From: Pseudomonadota bacterium
GTDB taxonomy: Bacteria > Pseudomonadota > Gammaproteobacteria > Pseudomonadales > Oceanobacteraceae
DNA length: 11,651 bases
Direction: 5' to 3'
Assembly: GCA_023399105.1 (NCBI GenBank)
Contig: JAEWQT010000117.1
Coordinates: 1-11,651, forward strand
In this document: in pieces, positions 1 to 6,899 of the stretch
Layout of the letters: every line of letters starts with the position of its first letter
Position numbering within the stretch: position 1 is the stretch's first letter
The notes under the pieces: generated by a model
Databases searched by the model: none
The model's input: only the letters and a program-made list of their open reading frames with translations
Told to the model about the DNA's origin: nothing
Position numbers and translations under genes: made by a program

Positions 1-28
1 GTGCCCGGCGGCGGGATTGCAAGCCTGT

Positions 29-745
29 TTAGGGAATCTGCAGCGCGGCCACCTCAGGGTGGCGTTGCTGCCAGCCGTCGATCAGGTACTGCTGGTCAAT
101 ATCCCAGGGGTGAAAACCGGTGCGGAAAAACTGCCGCATGGATTTCAGGTTGTCGCGCAGAATGCCTTTTTTACCCCAGAAAAAACGCGTGGCCTCAACC
201 CATTCTTTCAGGCTGGGAACATGCCGGTCGGCTTTCAACAGCATGAACTGATAGTAGGCAATGCGGGCAAACAGACTGATGATGGAAATAAACATCACCC
301 GTTTACGCATTCGTTCGTTGTTCACCTTCAGGCGGAACACATCAAAAGCCACGGCCTTGTGCTCAATTTCTTCTACCGCGTGCCAGATCAGCATATTGCG
401 GATGGTCGGATCGACATGATCGAGAATTTCCGGATTTTTCAGCAGAAACTCGGCCATGGAGGCGGTGAAATGCTCCATCGCCACCGTTAAGGCCAGTTGC
501 CGGCCGCGTCCAAGGTGTTTTTTGAGCATGGCCACCCGTTGCTGCAGGCGTTCGGTAATGTCCTGCATCGGAAACCCCATGGCGCCGATGGCCTTATTCA
601 GACCTTCGTGCGAATGGCCGTGATGCGCTTCCTGGCCAATGAATCCGCGCATCTGTGCAAGTAATACCGGATCGTCGATTTCGTTCTGGTAATTCCGCAC
701 CGAATGAATAAAAAAACGTTCGCCATCGGGAAACAGCGCCGACAA
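29..745 (-). CDS. PF10118-type predicted metal-dependent hydrolase, 5' end disrupted
   Basis: The frame encodes 238 residues from a TTG at 745 and resembles the PF10118/COG3687 'predicted metal-dependent hydrolase' family; its substrate is unknown. Conserved blocks are the N-terminal ALSALFPDGERFF, GFIGQEAHHGHSHEGLN (about 34-50), EHFTASMAEF (91-100), WHAVEEIEHKAVAFDVF (121-137) and FHPWD (211-215). E9, E39xxH42, E91 and E126xxH129 have the spacing of a ferritin-like di-metal site (my inference). The TTG has no Shine-Dalgarno and lies inside a conserved block, so it is probably not the true start. In the same frame, ATG at 799 has GAAGG six bases upstream but is cut off after 12 codons by TAG (763-761). 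A 7-T run (757-751 on the minus strand) lies just after. One nonsense change or one lost T would explain this. The C-terminus looks complete. The gene may be a pseudogene, carry a sequencing error, or be translated from a weak start. Family confidence is good; expression is doubtful. Confidence 0.75.
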   Translation of the reverse strand: MSALFPDGERFFIHSVRNYQNEIDDPVLLAQMRGFIGQEAHHGHSHEGLNKAIGAMGFPMQDITERLQQRVAMLKKHLGRGRQLALTVAMEHFTASMAEFLLKNPEILDHVDPTIRNMLIWHAVEEIEHKAVAFDVFRLKVNNERMRKRVMFISIISLFARIAYYQFMLLKADRHVPSLKEWVEATRFFWGKKGILRDNLKSMRQFFRTGFHPWDIDQQYLIDGWQQRHPEVAALQIP

Positions 746-812
746 CGCGTAAAAAAAGTGCTAACCAGCGGCGGCTTTGTACCGGTTGTCGTCACGCATC
801 CACAGCCTTCAG

Positions 813-821
813 TGTTAGAAT
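813..821 (+). promoter_or_regulatory. extended -10 promoter candidate for the methyltransferase gene
   Basis: TG at 813-814, one spacer base, then TAGAAT at 816-821 forms an extended -10 element about 30 bases before the ATG at 852. No good -35 hexamer sits at the usual distance, which fits an extended -10 promoter. The call rests on motif only. Confidence 0.35.
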
Positions 822-851
822 CGCCGCCGGTATATTTCTTCAGGTTGTGTC

Positions 852-2243
852 ATGCGTTCTTCCCGTCCCCGCTCTGCTTCCAACTCCCGCCGCGCACCGG
901 CCAAACCGCGCAGTAACGGCAAAAGCCGCTCTGCCGCCCAGAACAGCGGTATCCGGGCGGAACTGCAAAGCCTGTGGACGCAGTGGCAACACAGCACCCC
1001 CAAGCCGCCGCTGGATCGCTGGCTGCGCGCCCAGCGCCATCCCCAAGCCGAACTCAGCCAGGTCCTGACTCACAGCGAAGCCATGTTTCATGCCCTGCGC
1101 TTTCAGCAACTGGCCTGTGCCCTGGAAGCCCTGCTGGACGATAACAACCTTGATCTGAACGCCTGGGATAGTCGCTGGCAGGAAGACGACACGCGCCAGC
1201 TGCACCCCACCGCCTTCTGGTACTGGATTGAACTGCGCAGCCTGCGCGGCTGGGGTTTTACCCGCGCGGTGCGCCAGCAGGAGCAGCGGCTGGCCTTATT
1301 CCAGCGCCTGGAAGCTCAGGTAAAAAATGCGCCGCAATCCCCGCTGGCACTGCTGTGGCAGGGTTTCCGGCCGCAGTGGCTGCCACTGCTGCAGGAACGC
1401 GCCCGCCGCAGTGGCTGGGCCACGGCCGACCTGCAACGTTTTCTGAATATGCAGAACCAGCAACCACCGCTGTGGCTGCGGGTGAATGAACTGCAGGGGC
1501 CGGCCGATGCCGATGCCCTGCGCCAGCTGCAGCAACAACTGCAGGAAGACGGCATCAGCGCCCAGCTGCGCGATAACGCCCTGTGCGCCACCGGCGGCAA
1601 AGGTGTGCAACAAAGCGCCCTGTTCCGCAGTGGCCGTATTGAAGTGCAGGATTTCGCCAGCCAGCAGATTGCGCTGGCACTGGACCTGCAACCGGGTGAG
1701 AAAATCTGGGATACCTGCGCCGGGGCAGGTGGCAAAAGCCTGGCGCTGGCCAGCCGCATGCAGAACAAAGGTGCGTTAGTGGCCACCGACCTGCACAGCT
1801 ACAAACTGGATGAACTGAAACGTCGTGCCAGCCGCGCCGGTGCGCGCAATATCCGCACCTTCGTCTGGAATGGCAGCGAACCGCTGCGGTTGCCACAGGA
1901 AATTGCCCGCCACGGCGGGTTCGACAAAATTCTGGTGGATGCACCCTGCACCGCCACCGGCACCTGGCGGCGTAACCCGGATGCCCGCTGGCGCTTTAAC
2001 GACACCAGCCTGCAGGAACTGCTGGCCCTGCAACAACAGCTGTTAACCCAGGCCGCCGCCGCACTGCGCCCCGGTGGCCTGCTGGCCTACGCCACCTGCA
2101 GCTGGCTGAGCGCCGAGAACGAAGAACAGGTGGCCCGCTTCGCCGCAGCCAGTGGCTTCAGCGTGCAGGAGCAGCGCTTGCTGGGCGCCCCACAGCACGA
2201 CAGCGACTGTATGTTTGTGGCGCTGCTGCGCAAGCCGGAGTAA
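852..2243 (+). CDS. RsmB/NOP-family RNA m5C methyltransferase
   Basis: This 463-residue protein should transfer methyl from S-adenosylmethionine to C5 of a cytosine in RNA, most likely 16S rRNA. The C-terminal half is a Rossmann methyltransferase: SAM-binding DTCAGAGGKSLAL (from residue 287), acidic strand VATDLHSYKLDELKRR, motif IV DAPCTATGTWRRNPD (363 onward, C366) and motif VI YATCSWLSAENEE (413 onward, C416). The two cysteines are the release and catalytic residues of this family. An RNA-binding-like region, PPLWLRVNELQG, precedes the fold. The first ~33 residues are a basic Arg/Ser/Ala-rich tail, probably disordered. The next ~170 residues do not obviously show the NusB-like domain of canonical RsmB, and the gene is not beside fmt/def/trkA, so it may be a paralogue with another target. 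The ATG at 852 has only a weak CAGG site seven bases upstream. Confidence 0.85.
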   Translation: MRSSRPRSASNSRRAPAKPRSNGKSRSAAQNSGIRAELQSLWTQWQHSTPKPPLDRWLRAQRHPQAELSQVLTHSEAMFHALRFQQLACALEALLDDNNLDLNAWDSRWQEDDTRQLHPTAFWYWIELRSLRGWGFTRAVRQQEQRLALFQRLEAQVKNAPQSPLALLWQGFRPQWLPLLQERARRSGWATADLQRFLNMQNQQPPLWLRVNELQGPADADALRQLQQQLQEDGISAQLRDNALCATGGKGVQQSALFRSGRIEVQDFASQQIALALDLQPGEKIWDTCAGAGGKSLALASRMQNKGALVATDLHSYKLDELKRRASRAGARNIRTFVWNGSEPLRLPQEIARHGGFDKILVDAPCTATGTWRRNPDARWRFNDTSLQELLALQQQLLTQAAAALRPGGLLAYATCSWLSAENEEQVARFAAASGFSVQEQRLLGAPQHDSDCMFVALLRKPE

Positions 2244-2285
2244 TCCGGCTGTCTGCCATTGCTTATTCCGGATTAGGCTCATAAA

Positions 2286-2319
2286 AAAACACCGCCATGC
2301 TAACGCAGGGCGGTGTTTT
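2286..2319. terminator. bidirectional Rho-independent terminator
   Basis: AAAACACCGCC (2286-2296) and GGCGGTGTTTT (2309-2319) form a perfect 11-bp stem with a 12-base loop. On the minus strand the stem runs into seven T's, an ideal terminator for the decarboxylase gene ending at 2342. On the plus strand it follows the methyltransferase stop at 2243 and ends in four T's. Confidence 0.9.
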
Positions 2320-2341
2320 CGGCAGCCTTGTTAAGGCTGAA

Positions 2342-3505
2342 TCAGATGCAGAAGGATTTCAGCGGCGGGAAGCCGTTGAACTCAATCGCACTGTAGGTGG
2401 TGGTGTAAGCACCGGTGGAGAACCAGTACAGACGGTCACCCATAGCCAGATTCAGAGGCAGTTCGTACTTGTAGTTTTCGTACAGAATATCCGCACTGTC
2501 ACAGGTCGGGCCGGCCAGAACCACTTCTTCGGTTTCGCCCTTTTTCTCCACATACAGCGGGTACTTGATGGACTCGTCCATGGTTTCGATCAGGCCACCG
2601 AATTTACCGATGTCAGTAAACACCCAACGGTGCAGGCTGGTGCGATCTTTACGGCTGATCAGAACCACTTCACTCACCAGCAGGCCAGCGTTGGCCACCA
2701 GCGAACGACCCGGCTCCAGAATGATTTCCGGGAACTCATCACCAAAATCTTCACGCAGGAAACGGGTAATTTCTTCGGCGTAGGTTTTCAGGTCATTGGT
2801 ACGGCTGATGTAGTTGGCCGGGAAGCCACCACCCAGGTTGATCATGCGCAGGTTAACGCCGTCTTCGTCTTTCAGACGCTCAAAAATTACCTTCACTTTG
2901 GCAATCGCAGAATCCCAGGCGCCAATGTCACGCTGCTGTGAACCTACGTGGAAGGAAATGCCGTAAGGCACCAGACCCAGGTCGCGGGCCAGCAGGCACA
3001 GATCCATGGCCATGTCAGTCTGACAACCGAACTTACGCGACAGCGGCCAGTCAGCGGTTTCCGAACCTTCGGTCAGAATACGCACGAACACACGGGAACC
3101 CGGTGCTGCCTTGGCAATGTTACGCAGGTCAGCTTCTGAGTCAGTGGCGAACAGAGTAACGCCCTTCTCGTAGAAGTAGCGGATATCCTTTGGCTTCTTG
3201 ATGGTATTGCCGTAGCTGATACGATCGCCTGTCACACCCTCGGCCATTACCTTGTCCAGCTCATAGCGGGACGCCACGTCAAAACAGCAGCCACGGTCAC
3301 GCAGAATACGCAGCAACTCCGGCATCGGATTCGCTTTAATGGCGTAGTAGGTCTTGGCGTAAGGAAACGCTTCAATCAGCTCATCCAGCTGACGGGTGAA
3401 GGTCTTACTGTCCAGTACCATAAAGGGGGTATCGTGCTGGTCGGCAAAGGTCTTAAGACGGGCAAAGGTCTCGGCGTCGTAGTAGTCTTCAGGCTTGATA
3501 ACCAT
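2342..3505 (-). CDS. speC: ornithine/lysine decarboxylase, PLP fold type III
   Basis: This 387-residue cytosolic enzyme should decarboxylate ornithine to putrescine, or lysine to cadaverine, for polyamine synthesis. It is an alanine-racemase-fold (group IV) decarboxylase, not the large fold-I SpeC of E. coli, and its length matches pseudomonad SpeC. Visible motifs are YYAIKANP with the PLP lysine K57, HVGS (186-189), the phosphate-binding GGGF (225-228), EPGR (264-267) and catalytic CDSAD (C335, D336), which is contributed across the dimer interface in this family. The C-terminal GAYTTTY (366-371) is also typical. The ATG at 3505 follows AAGGAGGT with a ten-base gap, a very strong site. The gene is transcribed alone from the shared divergent region and ends just before the terminator at 2286-2319. 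Whether ornithine, lysine or both are used cannot be read here, so the symbol follows pseudomonad usage. Confidence 0.9.
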   Translation of the reverse strand: MVIKPEDYYDAETFARLKTFADQHDTPFMVLDSKTFTRQLDELIEAFPYAKTYYAIKANPMPELLRILRDRGCCFDVASRYELDKVMAEGVTGDRISYGNTIKKPKDIRYFYEKGVTLFATDSEADLRNIAKAAPGSRVFVRILTEGSETADWPLSRKFGCQTDMAMDLCLLARDLGLVPYGISFHVGSQQRDIGAWDSAIAKVKVIFERLKDEDGVNLRMINLGGGFPANYISRTNDLKTYAEEITRFLREDFGDEFPEIILEPGRSLVANAGLLVSEVVLISRKDRTSLHRWVFTDIGKFGGLIETMDESIKYPLYVEKKGETEEVVLAGPTCDSADILYENYKYELPLNLAMGDRLYWFSTGAYTTTYSAIEFNGFPPLKSFCI

Positions 3506-3604
3506 TGGGCTCGCTACCTCCTTACTCGGTAGTGATAAGAGTGAAAAAAGTCGCGCAAAGATAGGCTTATCTGAGCTGATGTACAGCGATAATTCCTTGT
3601 CTTA

Positions 3605-3625
3605 ACGATCACTATTTATGATCGT
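3605..3625. promoter_or_regulatory. 7-7-7 inverted repeat, candidate operator
   Basis: ACGATCA (3605-3611) and TGATCGT (3619-3625) are perfect reverse complements around a 7-base AT-rich centre. They lie between the divergent decarboxylase and ABC exporter genes. A further half-site, GCGATCA, starts at 3636, 31 bases (about three helical turns) from the first. The layout suggests a dimeric regulator site; the regulator is unknown. Confidence 0.4.
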
Positions 3626-3708
3626 AACACGACTGGCGATCAGTTTCTTTGCTCAAACCAGCTGGCCACTCCTGCAGAACAGTGTTACCAACCAGCCTTG
3701 CTTACAAT

Positions 3709-3744
3709 CTTAGCCCCGGTCGGCTAAGGTGTCGGGCTGTTTTT
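3709..3744 (+). terminator. leader hairpin with T tract ahead of ABC exporter; possible attenuator
   Basis: CTTAGCC (3709-3715) pairs perfectly with GGCTAAG (3722-3728). Alternatively AGCCC (3712-3716) pairs with GGGCT (3734-3738), followed shortly by T5 at 3740-3744. The two pairings share bases and exclude each other. No plus-strand gene lies upstream, so a terminator here would act on the leader of the exporter gene starting at 3767. A competing reading is that TACAAT at 3703-3708 is a -10 box, which would start transcription within the hairpin. Confidence 0.35.
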
Positions 3745-3766
3745 CAACCAACCTGTCATTGTCACT

Positions 3767-5611
3767 ATGCTCCGACTGTTTGAACGTTTTGTGAACCCCT
3801 TCCAGCCCGAACACCCTCAGCAACCGCCGCAGGGACTGTACGCATTCTGTCGCCATTACACCCGCGGCCTGGAATGCCCGTTACTGACCATGTCAGTGCT
3901 GACCGCCCTGATGGCCACGCTGGAAGTAACGCTGTTCAGTTTTATGGGCGAACTGGTGGACTGGCTGGTGCAGAAAACACCCGACACTCTGCTGCAGGAA
4001 GAAGGCTGGCGACTGGGGCTGATGGCCATCACCCTGGTGGTGATTTTGCCGACCGTGGTGTTTCTGCATGCGGCATTGGTGCACCAGACCCTGCTGGGTA
4101 ACTACCCCATGCGCATCCGCTGGCAGGCGCACCGCTATCTACTGAAGCAAAGTTTATCCTTTTATCAGGATGACTTTGCCGGCCGTATTGCCACCAAGGT
4201 CATGCAAACCGCCCTGTCGGTGCGCGAAACGGTCATGAAGCTGCTGGATGTGATGGTGTACATCCTGGTGTATTTCACCTCCGCGCTGGTGATCGTGGCC
4301 ATGGCCGACTGGCGCTTAATGCTGCCCATGCTGGCCTGGCTGCTGCTGTATATCGCGGTGCAGTTTTACTTTGTGCCGCGGCTGAAACAGGTGGCCACCG
4401 AACAGGCCGATGCCCGCTCGGCCATGACCGGCCGCATCGTTGACAGCTACACCAATATTCAGACAGTGAAGCTGTTTTCCCATACCGACCGCGAAACGGC
4501 CTATGCCCAGGAGTCTATGCAGGGCTTTATGGATACTGTTTACCGGCAGATGCGTCTGGCCACGGGTTTTAACGTTTCCGTCAACACCATTAACTATCTG
4601 CTGGTGTTCGCCGTTGCCACCCTGTCGATTGTGTTGTGGCTGGATAACGCCATCAGCGTTGGCGCCATTGCCATTGCCATTTCGCTGGCGCTGCGCATCA
4701 ACGGTATGGCGCAGTGGATTATGTGGGAGGTAGGCGCGTTATTTGAAAACCTCGGCACAGTGGCCGATGGTATGCAGACATTGGCCAAACCGGCGCAAAT
4801 TGAAGATGCCAGCAACGCCCCGGCATTACAGGTACCGCAGGGTGAAATCCACCTGGAGCACGTTGCCTTTCATTACCCGGGTCACGATGGCAAACCCGGC
4901 CGCGAAGTGTTCGGCGATCTGAACATTCATATCAAGGCCGGCGAAAAAGTCGGCCTGGTCGGGCGCTCGGGCGCGGGTAAATCGACGCTGGTCAATCTGT
5001 TGCTGCGCTTTTACGACCTCAACAGCGGCCGCATTCTCATTGATGGTCAGGATATCCGCACGGTTACGCAGGATTCCCTGCGCCAGCACATCGGGATGGT
5101 GACTCAGGATACCTCGCTGCTGCATCGCAGCGTGCGCGACAATATTCTGTACGGCAAACCTGACGCCAGCGAAGCCGAATTACTGGAGGCCTGCCGCCAG
5201 GCTGAAGCGGATACCTTTATTGCCGACCTGTACGACCCCGACGGCAATACCGGGCTGGATGCCCAGGTGGGCGAACGAGGCGTGAAACTGTCCGGCGGCC
5301 AGCGCCAGCGCATTGCCATTGCCCGGGTGCTGCTGAAAGATGCTCCGATTCTGATTCTGGATGAAGCCACTTCGGCACTGGATTCGGAAGTGGAAGCCGC
5401 CATCCAGGCCAGCCTGTACCGCCTGATGGAAAATAAAACCGTCATCGCCATTGCCCACCGGTTATCCACCATCGCCGCCATGGACCGCCTGATCGTGCTG
5501 GATGAAGGCCGCATTGCGGAGCAGGGCACGCATCAGGAACTGATCGCCCAGGGCGGTATTTATGCCCAGCTGTGGGCGCATCAGACCGGCGGCTTTATCG
5601 GCGACGACTAA
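3767..5611 (+). CDS. ABC exporter half-transporter (membrane domain fused to ATPase)
   Basis: This 614-residue inner-membrane protein has the architecture of MsbA/multidrug-type exporters and probably works as a homodimer. Residues about 35-340 form the membrane domain, with hydrophobic stretches near 40-65, 85-107, 165-215 and 275-305. The nucleotide-binding domain follows: Walker A GRSGAGKST (399-407, K405), Q-loop Q447, signature LSGGQ (508-512), Walker B ILILDEATS with D532 and catalytic E533, and H-loop H564. All ATPase residues are intact. The hydrophilic N-terminus (QQPPQGLYAFCRHYTRGLE) recalls a gammaproteobacterial exporter subgroup, supporting the ATG at 3767 despite no clear Shine-Dalgarno. 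It stands alone, divergent from the decarboxylase gene. The substrate (lipid, drug or peptide) cannot be told; a link to polyamines would rest on neighbourhood only. Confidence 0.9.
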   Translation: MLRLFERFVNPFQPEHPQQPPQGLYAFCRHYTRGLECPLLTMSVLTALMATLEVTLFSFMGELVDWLVQKTPDTLLQEEGWRLGLMAITLVVILPTVVFLHAALVHQTLLGNYPMRIRWQAHRYLLKQSLSFYQDDFAGRIATKVMQTALSVRETVMKLLDVMVYILVYFTSALVIVAMADWRLMLPMLAWLLLYIAVQFYFVPRLKQVATEQADARSAMTGRIVDSYTNIQTVKLFSHTDRETAYAQESMQGFMDTVYRQMRLATGFNVSVNTINYLLVFAVATLSIVLWLDNAISVGAIAIAISLALRINGMAQWIMWEVGALFENLGTVADGMQTLAKPAQIEDASNAPALQVPQGEIHLEHVAFHYPGHDGKPGREVFGDLNIHIKAGEKVGLVGRSGAGKSTLVNLLLRFYDLNSGRILIDGQDIRTVTQDSLRQHIGMVTQDTSLLHRSVRDNILYGKPDASEAELLEACRQAEADTFIADLYDPDGNTGLDAQVGERGVKLSGGQRQRIAIARVLLKDAPILILDEATSALDSEVEAAIQASLYRLMENKTVIAIAHRLSTIAAMDRLIVLDEGRIAEQGTHQELIAQGGIYAQLWAHQTGGFIGDD

Positions 5612-5631
5612 ACCGAGGCTTCCCAGCCGCG

Positions 5632-5658
5632 CCCTCTTGTTTTTCCAACGTAAGAGGG
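5632..5658. terminator. hairpin just downstream of the ABC exporter gene
   Basis: CCCTCTT (5632-5638) and AAGAGGG (5652-5658) form a perfect 7-bp stem with a 13-base loop, 20 bases after the stop. The T-rich stretch begins several bases beyond the stem, so it is a weak terminator and may mainly protect the message end. Confidence 0.4.
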
Positions 5659-5685
5659 GTAGCTTCTGTTTATTATTTTTTATTA

Positions 5686-5741
5686 CCGCCGTCCGGCAGC
5701 GCAGCATATTAATGACTGCGCCTGCTGTTTTTTAGCGGCGG
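5686..5741 (+). terminator. nested hairpins, probable terminator of the ABC exporter transcript
   Basis: GCAGCGCAG (5696-5704) pairs with CTGCGC-c-TGC (5716-5725) with one bulged base, followed after two bases by T6 (5728-5733): a good intrinsic terminator. A second, enclosing pair CCGCCG (5686-5691) / CGGCGG (5736-5741) would compete with or extend it. The structure ends only 24 bases before the rnk start codon. Confidence 0.55.
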
Positions 5742-5765
5742 CTGTTTATTGATTGTGAGGATAGT

Positions 5766-6167
5766 GTGAGTACAAAACCCGAAATTATTCTGTCGGCACT
5801 GGATCTGGAACGTCTGGAGCGTCTGTTGGAAAAAACCCAGTTTCCCGGTAAAGACGAACTGGAATCGGAACTGGAGCGGGCCAATGTCATGGACCCGAAG
5901 GATATTCCCGGTGATGTCGTCACCATGAACTCCACCGTGCGCTTCCGCGAATTACCGGACGATGCCGAATTCAGCCTGACCCTGGTGTATCCGAAAGACG
6001 CTGGCCAGGAAGGTACGGTATCCATTCTGGCACCGGTTGGCGCCGCGCTGCTGGGTTTATCAGTGGGTGCTGAAATTGAGTGGCCCAGCCCGAAAGGCCG
6101 GACTCTGCGCGTGCGCATTGAGGAAATTATCTATCAACCGGAACGCGCTGGTGAATTCCATCGTTAA
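5766..6167 (+). CDS. rnk: Rnk, regulator of nucleoside diphosphate kinase (GreA/GreB-C-like)
   Basis: This 133-residue cytosolic protein is close in length to E. coli Rnk (136). A short helical N-terminus (LSALDLERLERLLEK) precedes a GreA/GreB C-terminal-type FKBP-like domain with DVVTMNSTVRF, LVYPKDA, ILAPVGAALLGLSVGAEIEW and a final IIYQPERAGEF. Rnk binds RNA polymerase like Gre factors but has a short coiled coil lacking the acidic tip, so it competes with them rather than cleaving RNA. It was named for affecting nucleoside diphosphate kinase and, in Pseudomonas, alginate production. The start is GTG at 5766, preceded by GTGAGG with a five-base gap. It lies directly after the nested hairpins at 5686-5741, so read-through could depend on those structures. 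No clear promoter of its own was seen. Confidence 0.92.
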   Translation: MSTKPEIILSALDLERLERLLEKTQFPGKDELESELERANVMDPKDIPGDVVTMNSTVRFRELPDDAEFSLTLVYPKDAGQEGTVSILAPVGAALLGLSVGAEIEWPSPKGRTLRVRIEEIIYQPERAGEFHR

Positions 6168-6221
6168 TCGGCACCACTTAGGCCTTTTACGCCAACCCGA
6201 TCACAAAACCACTTAATGCGG

Positions 6222-6250
6222 TTCAGCTGATCAGCAGCGGGGAATATACT
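6222..6250 (+). promoter_or_regulatory. sigma70-like promoter for the membrane protein/rhomboid operon
   Basis: TATACT at 6245-6250 is a near-consensus -10 box. TTCAGC at 6222-6227 sits exactly 17 bases upstream as a weak -35. A perfect 10-bp palindrome, GCTGATCAGC (6226-6235), overlaps the -35 and spacer and could hold a regulator. The start codon is at 6279. Confidence 0.5.
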
Positions 6251-6278
6251 GCCACCTTTATTTGCGCAAGGAGGCAGT

Positions 6279-6899
6279 ATGCCCATTAAAATCTCTGTTC
6301 TTACTCGCCCGTTAAAAGAAAAAATCCGCAACAGCGACCACTCTGAATTAAAAAGCTCCGGTTTCTGGATTGGTCATTTCCTGATGATTCTGGCCACCAT
6401 TGTGGGCGTATATCTGGCGGCGCAGGCCGGTTTAAAACAAGCCATTCTGTTCGATGAAATTACCGGATTACAACAGGGCTACCATGTCCGCTCAGCCCTT
6501 ATTGATGAATTGCAAGATAATATTCAGTTACTGAGTGCCTATAAAGAAACCTATCTGAGCAAACAGATTTCCGGCCAGGAATTAAAACAAAACAATCCGG
6601 ACTTATCCTTTTATATTTGGACCAGTATGCAGCAATCGCCGGTGACCCTGGAAATTCCCGGTTATTTCCTCAACGGCATTCAGCGTTTTTACCGCAGCGT
6701 AAACGATATTATCGAAAAAGCCGAGCAGCGCACTTATGGTGCCAGCCACGCCAAAAAATTACTGGATGAACAACTGCAACAAATAAACACCACCTTATTA
6801 CCGCAATTAAAAAATAACATCAGCGACGTGGAACAACGGCTGTTGCAGCATGATATCCGTATGCCGCAATACAGCAGCCTCCATGGAGGGCAGCAATAA
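6279..6899 (+). CDS. unrecognised single-pass membrane protein, coupled to rhomboid protease
   Basis: I do not recognise this 206-residue protein. A basic N-terminus (R10, K13, K15, R17, K25) precedes one hydrophobic segment at about 29-51, rich in small residues (ILATIVGVYLAAQAG). By the positive-inside rule this puts the N-terminus in the cytosol and the remaining ~155 residues in the periplasm. That part looks mainly helical, with Gln/Leu-rich stretches (ELQDNIQLLSAYKETYL; LLDEQLQQINTTLLPQLKNN) that could form coiled coils. No cysteines or catalytic motif are visible. AAGGAGG lies four bases before the ATG, a very strong site. The stop TAA shares its last base with the ATG of the next gene (TAATG), which indicates translational coupling. 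The coding sequence is visibly more AT-rich than its neighbours (many TTA, ATT, AAT, AAA codons). It could be a partner or substrate of the rhomboid protease; that is inference. Confidence 0.8.
   Translation: MPIKISVLTRPLKEKIRNSDHSELKSSGFWIGHFLMILATIVGVYLAAQAGLKQAILFDEITGLQQGYHVRSALIDELQDNIQLLSAYKETYLSKQISGQELKQNNPDLSFYIWTSMQQSPVTLEIPGYFLNGIQRFYRSVNDIIEKAEQRTYGASHAKKLLDEQLQQINTTLLPQLKNNISDVEQRLLQHDIRMPQYSSLHGGQQ

Noticed and set aside
1..28. GC-rich cccggcggcggg stretch at the left edge as a terminator arm
   Set aside because: It is cut by the window edge and no partner arm or T tract is visible.
17..490. Long plus-strand open frame over the PF10118-type gene
   Set aside because: It is the antisense shadow of the minus-strand gene, whose protein motifs are clear; the plus-strand translation resembles nothing.
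1296..1691. Several long minus-strand frames inside the methyltransferase gene
   Set aside because: GC-rich coding DNA keeps antisense frames open; they are repetitive in composition and lack ribosome sites.
2297..2941. 214-residue plus-strand frame opposite the decarboxylase
   Set aside because: It begins inside the terminator hairpin and lies antisense to a well-recognised enzyme.
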